In this document: one piece after another, positions 15,177 to 18,827 of the stretch | Layout of the letters: every line of letters starts with the position of its first letter | Numbering within the stretch: the first letter of the stretch is position 1 | DNA from: JBJENW01 sp051880395 | Lineage (GTDB): Bacteria; Bacillota; Clostridia; Lachnospirales; Lachnospiraceae | Reading direction: 5' to 3' | DNA: 18,827 bases | Assembly (NCBI GenBank): GCA_051880395.1 | Contig: JBJENW010000098.1 | Span: forward strand, 1-18,827 | Position numbers and translations under genes: made by a program | Notes under the pieces: model-generated | What the model was told of the DNA's origin: nothing | Database searches by the model: none | Seen by the model: the letters and a program-made list of their open reading frames with translations, nothing else

Positions 15177-15671
15177 TTATACTAGTTCCATTTCCTCTCG
15201 TCCGCCAAATGCTTCATCAAACTCAGTCAAAAGACGTGCCAGTTTTTTGACAGACTGACTTAATGTCTCATAGCAAAGTCCATATGTTTGAAGTGGACCA
15301 CCATAAGGATTCATAATTTCCAATTCGTCACCCGTCAGATCAGTCAAAACATGCACATTTTCCTCACGTGCATTCGCATAGTTCTCCAAAATTTTTTCCC
15401 TCTGTATCTCTTCCATCGGAAGTAACAGTGTATCTTCATCAATATCTTCTTCTTTCAACTGACTCGACATATAATTTTCCATATTAATTCCATTGCTGAT
15501 CATGACAGCCTCCGCTTTTGGATTTAGAGGTTCCGGAAATAATACCACCAATCCTTTTGCTTCAATTTCTAATTCCGAATCTGGAATACATTCCCTCAGA
15601 ATTCCTGCTGCCATAGGAGCACGACAATTTCCGCTTTCCGCAACAAAAATAACTTTCTTAAACTTTCTCAT
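15177..15671 (-). CDS. Degenerate low-molecular-weight phosphatase-like protein (YwlE position)
   Basis: A 164-residue protein with the low-molecular-weight protein tyrosine/arginine phosphatase fold. The P-loop aligns as FVAESGNCRAPMAAGIL against the usual FVCTGNTCRSPMAE. The nucleophilic cysteine is replaced by A11, while C16 and R17 remain. Downstream, SSQL matches the usual ARQL position, and the general-acid motif DPY/DPF is NPY here (N120-P121-Y122). Both catalytic residues are thus missing, so ordinary phosphatase chemistry is unlikely. The protein is otherwise full length, unbroken and well spaced, with AAGGTGA upstream, so it is probably a maintained pseudo-enzyme. It sits directly after sua5, as ywlE does after ywlC in Bacillus (one gene intervenes there). 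A binding or regulatory role is inference. Confidence 0.85.
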   Translation of the reverse strand: MRKFKKVIFVAESGNCRAPMAAGILRECIPDSELEIEAKGLVVLFPEPLNPKAEAVMISNGINMENYMSSQLKEEDIDEDTLLLPMEEIQREKILENYANAREENVHVLTDLTGDELEIMNPYGGPLQTYGLCYETLSQSVKKLARLLTEFDEAFGGREEMELV

Positions 15672-15713
15672 CCTATCACCTTACATTCGCTTTTCTTTAC
15701 ACTTCCATTTCGT

Positions 15714-16766
15714 CTACACTTTTATCACATGATGTCCAGCTGCCTTCAACAATCGATTCATGATCGCCTCACCCATCTGTGGCGTATAGAAGCTCTCAGA
15801 ATAAATCCGGTCCACTTCCAATGCATCAAAGTCTCGCAGTACAGAGTACAGATTCCGGGCTATGACTGCCTCTTCGCTACGCGCTCCGATACAGACCACA
15901 TATCCATGCTGATATTGTGCGGCTGTTTCCTCCGTGGCAATAATGCCTACTTTTTTCCCTGCATGCTCATCTGCCTGCGCACACTGATCAATCTTTTTGA
16001 TCACCGCAGCCGGATTGCCTTCTACAATGAGTAAATCTGCATTTGGCGCATAATGCTTGTATTTCATACCCGGCACATTCGTGTCTTCTTCATGATCCAC
16101 TGTATCAACTTCTGACTTTGTCTTTACTTCACCAATCACTTCCGCGATCATTTTTTGAGAAATGCACCCCGGTCGTAAGATTGTCGGTACATTTCCTGTC
16201 AAATCTATAATTGTTGATTCCATACCAAGTTCTACGGAACCGCCATCTAAGATCAGATCTACTTTCCCTGACAAATCCTCATATACATGTGAAGCCTCTG
16301 TCGGGCTCGGACGTCCGGATGAATTTGCACTCGGTCCCGTCACATAACCGCCACCTGCACGAATCAATGCCAGCGTAACCGGATGCCCTGGCATACGGAC
16401 CGCTACAGTATTCTGTCCACCTGTTGTCTCATACGGTACACGATCATTTTTTTTAAGAACCATCGTAAGAGGACCCGGCCAGAATGCCTCTGCCAGCTGA
16501 TACGCCTCTTTTGGCAGGTTTCTCGTAATATTTTCAACAGATTGCATCTCTGCTACAAGCACGATCAGAGGGTTATCGGACGGTCTCCCTTTTGCCGCAT
16601 ATACCTTCTTCGATGACTCCGCCTGGAGCGCATCGCCACCCACACCATAAACAGTTTCGGTCGGAAATGCAACCAAACCTCCATTTTTCAGAATCCTACC
16701 TGCTTTCTGCAATACCGCAGCATCTATCGTAACATCTCCTGTTACTTTTTCTATTTCCGTATTCAT
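15714..16766 (-). CDS. sua5: Threonylcarbamoyl-AMP synthase (Sua5/YwlC)
   Basis: A 350-residue cytoplasmic enzyme that makes threonylcarbamoyl-AMP from threonine, bicarbonate and ATP, the first step of the t6A37 modification of ANN-decoding tRNAs. The YrdC domain (about 15-210) shows FPTETVYGVGGDA, KGRPSDNPL (60-67 region), WPGPLT, TGPSANSSGRPSPT and ESTIIDLT. The conserved linker PGMKYKHYAP (232-241) joins it to the C-terminal Sua5 domain (about 243-345), so this is the long Sua5 form, not the short TsaC form. GGAAAGGA precedes the ATG. It is first in the operon, with a strong promoter, and is followed after 42 bases by the phosphatase-like gene. Confidence 0.96.
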   Translation of the reverse strand: MNTEIEKVTGDVTIDAAVLQKAGRILKNGGLVAFPTETVYGVGGDALQAESSKKVYAAKGRPSDNPLIVLVAEMQSVENITRNLPKEAYQLAEAFWPGPLTMVLKKNDRVPYETTGGQNTVAVRMPGHPVTLALIRAGGGYVTGPSANSSGRPSPTEASHVYEDLSGKVDLILDGGSVELGMESTIIDLTGNVPTILRPGCISQKMIAEVIGEVKTKSEVDTVDHEEDTNVPGMKYKHYAPNADLLIVEGNPAAVIKKIDQCAQADEHAGKKVGIIATEETAAQYQHGYVVCIGARSEEAVIARNLYSVLRDFDALEVDRIYSESFYTPQMGEAIMNRLLKAAGHHVIKV

Positions 16767-16810
16767 AATTTCCTTTCCTTCGTCAAATGGATTCTTTCAT
16801 ATCTTTTTTT

Positions 16811-16839
16811 ATTATACCACTTTCTCATAAGGCGGACAA
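16811..16839 (-). promoter_or_regulatory. Promoter of the sua5 operon
   Basis: On the minus strand TTGTCC (16834-16839), 17 bases and a perfect TATAAT (16811-16816) give a near-consensus sigma-A promoter, with a leader of about 40 bases. Its -35 box lies 4 bp from the -35 box of the divergent galM promoter. Confidence 0.8.
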
Positions 16840-16843
16840 CCTC

Positions 16844-16872
16844 TTGCAGAGTTTTAATATTTATGTAATAAT
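16844..16872 (+). promoter_or_regulatory. Promoter of galM
   Basis: TTGCAG (16844-16849), 17 bases and AATAAT (16867-16872) preceded by TGT make an extended -10 promoter. It is back to back with the sua5 promoter, so a protein bound between them could affect both genes. Confidence 0.6.
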
Positions 16873-16876
16873 GTTC

Positions 16877-16891
16877 TTAGAAACGTTCTTT
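16877..16891 (+). promoter_or_regulatory. Possible cre-like operator at the galM start site
   Basis: TTAGAAACGTTCTTT has the central AACGTT core and matches 13 of the 15 positions of the degenerate LacI/CcpA-type cre consensus; the mismatches are at the outer G and C. It lies at the predicted transcription start, where a repressor would block galM. This could be chance. Confidence 0.3.
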
Positions 16892-16933
16892 TTTATTTTT
16901 ATTAAATATAAATTTATTATAAGGAGAAAACAA

Positions 16934-17977
16934 ATGTCAATTAAACAAATTCTTTTTGGATTTACAGATCAAAATGTTCCATTGTTTTTATATCGTTTGG
17001 AAAATAAATATGGAGCTTACGTCACTGTTACAAATTATGGCTGTCGTGTCACTTCTTTATTTGTACCTGATAAAAACAACAGACTTACAAATGTAGTTCT
17101 TGGCTTTTGTGACAGTGCTTCCTATCTAAAGGATGACGCCAGTTTAGGCGCTGTTGTTGGTCGTTATGCCAATCGTATCGCCAATGCCTCTTTTTCCTTA
17201 AACGGAAAAGATTACACCCTTGCGAAAAATAATGGGGCGAATCATTTGCACGGAGGACCGACTGGTTTTGCAAATCGCGTATGGGATGCCAGCCCAAAGG
17301 AAAATTCTATTACCTTTACCCGCCTGTCCGTAGACGGTGAAGAAGGATTCCCGGGAAATTTAAAATTATCCGTAACCTATCAGTTTACGGACGACAACAC
17401 ATTGAACATTTCCTATTATGCCGAAACAGATGCTGATACAATCTTAAATTTAACAAACCATACCTATTTCAATTTAAACGGAGAAGGCGGACCTTTGGTC
17501 TATTCGCATATTTTACAGTTAAACGCTGATCAAATGACCGAAATTTTCCCGGATCTGATTCCGACTGGTCAATTACAGCCTGTAGAAAAAACCGTGTTTG
17601 ATTTTCGTGTCCCAAAATCCCTCGGTCCGATAACAACAGAAGATTTGCAATATCAGTATGCAAAGACCTATGACCATAATTTTGTATTGTCAAAACCAAG
17701 CCAAACCTTTGCACCTGCGGCCATTATCTATTCTCCAACAAGCGGAATCGAACTGACCTGTTCTACCGATCAGCCGGGTCTTCAGCTTTATATTCCGGCG
17801 GGGAATGTTGCAGAAAAAGGTTATCACGGTGAACCTTATACCAAAGGCAGCGCGTTCTGTTTGGAGACACAGCACTATCCAGATTCCATTCATCATGCAA
17901 ACTTTCCAAGTGTTGTATTAAAATCTGGGGATTGTTTTTCCTCCAAAACCTCGTATCATTTTTCTATCAAGAATTAA
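16934..17977 (+). CDS. galM: Aldose 1-epimerase (mutarotase)
   Basis: A 347-residue cytoplasmic enzyme that interconverts alpha and beta anomers of hexoses such as galactose and glucose. The catalytic and sugar-binding residues are recognisable: R81 in GRYANRIA, H106 in NHLHGG, H176 in LTNHTYFNL, D247 in TYDHNF, and the catalytic base E311 in CLETQHYPD. I chose ATG 16934 because AAGGAG (16921-16926) is 7 bases upstream and the promoter lies 60-90 bases upstream. The in-frame ATG at 16787 lies ahead of that promoter. It stands alone, diverges from sua5, and has no Leloir-pathway partners (galK, galT, galE) in the window. Confidence 0.96.
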   Translation: MSIKQILFGFTDQNVPLFLYRLENKYGAYVTVTNYGCRVTSLFVPDKNNRLTNVVLGFCDSASYLKDDASLGAVVGRYANRIANASFSLNGKDYTLAKNNGANHLHGGPTGFANRVWDASPKENSITFTRLSVDGEEGFPGNLKLSVTYQFTDDNTLNISYYAETDADTILNLTNHTYFNLNGEGGPLVYSHILQLNADQMTEIFPDLIPTGQLQPVEKTVFDFRVPKSLGPITTEDLQYQYAKTYDHNFVLSKPSQTFAPAAIIYSPTSGIELTCSTDQPGLQLYIPAGNVAEKGYHGEPYTKGSAFCLETQHYPDSIHHANFPSVVLKSGDCFSSKTSYHFSIKN

Positions 17978-18011
17978 TTTTTATGTTTTTTCCTAATATT
18001 ATTGTTTTTTT

Positions 18012-18057
18012 GATTTGTATCCGGTGACACTTTTTTACCGGATACAAATCTGTCTTT
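18012..18057. terminator. Terminator between galM and the cwlD-like gene
   Basis: A 14-bp perfect stem, GATTTGTATCCGGT (18012-18025) with ACCGGATACAAATC (18037-18050), has an 11-base loop. In the plus direction it is followed by TGTCTTTT. In the minus direction it is followed by an A-rich rather than U-rich stretch, so it fits galM best. It may still serve the converging amidase gene, whose stop codon lies 7 bases away. Confidence 0.75.
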
Positions 18058-18827
18058 TACTTTTTCCCCAGATAAATCTGTATTCCCGTGCATATTGCCT
18101 CTGCCACCTTCTTCTGATACTCTTCTGATGACAGCAATGCGGCTTCCTGTGGATTCGACAAAAATCCACATTCTACAATTACTGCCGGAATACTGGTCTT
18201 TTTTAAAATATAATAGCTTTCATTCGCCTTTGCCTGACGTTTATTTTCCTTATCCAACGTTTCGATCAATTCCTTTTGCAGACACTCTGCCAGTTCCTTC
18301 CCCCCTGAAGACTGTCCATGATAAAACACCTGTGCACCTTTTACACTTTCAGCCGGATAGCTGTTTTGATGAACACTGACAAGCAACGCGCCCTTTGCGT
18401 CCTCAATTTTCTTGCAACGCCTCTGTAAGTCCTGCACTTTATGGCTTGTTGCATTTTCATCATACAATCCATTGTCATCTTCTCTTGTCATAATTACAGT
18501 ATATTTTTCTTTTTCTAAATCTTCTTTTAATTTTTTTGCTATGCTGAGATTAATTACTTTTTCCTGTTCCCCATGAATTCCTACTTTTCCAGGATCATCT
18601 CCGCCATGTCCTGCATCCACAATAATTATGTTATTCGTTTGCTCTTTCGGTTGAATCTGTGCCTCTGTTTTTACGCTGTCCCTTTTTGCTGCATCCATAT
18701 TCGATACCTGCTTATGTGAAACTTCCTGTCCTTTTTGCAATTCTAATGTCATAACTGCCAAGCCGAACGCAGCTACAATTAGACATATTCCCATTCTGCT
18801 TTCTAGTTTATCGCGCTTTGATCTCCA
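18057..18827 (-). CDS. cwlD: N-acetylmuramoyl-L-alanine amidase, CwlD-like (partial 5' end)
   Basis: A zinc amidase (Amidase_3) that cleaves the bond between muramic acid and L-alanine in peptidoglycan. The frame is open to the window edge: eleven codons (WRSKRDKLESR) precede the first in-window ATG (18794), so the true start lies outside. A single membrane helix or signal anchor (MGICLIVAAFGLAVMTLEL) and a charged linker lead to the catalytic domain. Its motifs are VDAGHGGDDPG (Zn histidine), EKVINLS (Zn glutamate), SVHQNS (Zn histidine) and VECGFLSNPQE (catalytic glutamate). The size, single anchor and lack of cell-wall-binding repeats resemble CwlD, which makes muramic-delta-lactam in spore cortex. 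This would imply a spore former, but the gene name is tentative. Confidence 0.88.
   Translation of the reverse strand, partial: WRSKRDKLESRMGICLIVAAFGLAVMTLELQKGQEVSHKQVSNMDAAKRDSVKTEAQIQPKEQTNNIIIVDAGHGGDDPGKVGIHGEQEKVINLSIAKKLKEDLEKEKYTVIMTREDDNGLYDENATSHKVQDLQRRCKKIEDAKGALLVSVHQNSYPAESVKGAQVFYHGQSSGGKELAECLQKELIETLDKENKRQAKANESYYILKKTSIPAVIVECGFLSNPQEAALLSSEEYQKKVAEAICTGIQIYLGKK

Noticed and set aside
15195..15671. C16 of the phosphatase-like protein as a shifted nucleophile
   Set aside because: The catalytic loop needs C-X5-R. From C16 the arginine would have to be at residue 22, but it is adjacent at R17, so C16 aligns with the second, non-catalytic cysteine.
16787..16933. N-terminal extension of galM from ATG 16787
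   Set aside because: The extension covers the galM and sua5 promoters, has no ribosome binding site and does not resemble aldose epimerases.
1..18827. CRISPR arrays, insertion sequences, integrases, tRNAs or phage genes
   Set aside because: No regularly spaced repeats, terminal inverted repeats, transposase or integrase motifs, or cloverleaf-like genes were recognised on either strand.

Overview
The window looks like chromosomal DNA from an anaerobic, low-to-moderate GC Firmicute of the class Clostridia, most likely a Lachnospiraceae-type gut bacterium. I infer this from AT-rich intergenic DNA with sigma-A-type promoters, strong purine-rich ribosome binding sites, a flavodiiron protein, a sporulation-type cell-wall amidase, and an F-type ATP synthase whose c subunit carries the sodium-binding signature. 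No database search was possible. Families are recognised from motifs and sequence recall.

Layout. (1) Bases 1-350 hold two tandem, consensus-like promoters firing leftwards off the window. They probably drive a ribosomal RNA operon, and only the leader is inside the window. (2) A decayed Xre-family repressor gene (355-658, +) has one extra base that breaks its frame. (3) fprA (763-1968, -) encodes a flavodiiron oxygen/NO reductase. (4) A cyclic-di-GMP and chemotaxis block follows: a six-helix membrane chemoreceptor with a C-terminal PilZ domain (2216-4351, +) faces a two-gene unit (7011-4395, -) of a solute-binding lipoprotein and a membrane HD-GYP phosphodiesterase. The receptor and the HD-GYP gene converge on one shared hairpin. 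(5) A complete ten-gene ATP synthase operon runs atpZ-I-B-E-F-H-A-G-D-C (14399-7229, -), with a clear promoter and terminator. (6) A three-gene operon (16766-14672, -) encodes the tRNA t6A enzyme Sua5/YwlC, a degenerate low-molecular-weight phosphatase-like protein, and dCMP deaminase. (7) galM (16934-17977, +) encodes aldose 1-epimerase. (8) The window ends inside a CwlD-like N-acetylmuramoyl-L-alanine amidase (18057-18827, -).

How the genes fit together. The ATP synthase is predicted to use Na+, fitting anaerobes that run a sodium bioenergetic cycle. FprA would protect such a cell from oxygen or nitric oxide. The solute-binding protein has no transporter genes beside it. It is joined by a 1-base gap to a membrane c-di-GMP hydrolase, and the next gene is a chemoreceptor with a c-di-GMP-binding domain. 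That suggests a local nutrient-sensing and motility-control module, which is inference.

The points most worth a second look are the phosphatase-like protein that lacks both its catalytic cysteine and its general-acid aspartate, the solute-binding-protein/HD-GYP/MCP-PilZ cluster, the Na+ signature in AtpE, and the frameshifted repressor. I saw no insertion sequences, prophage genes, tRNAs or CRISPR arrays.
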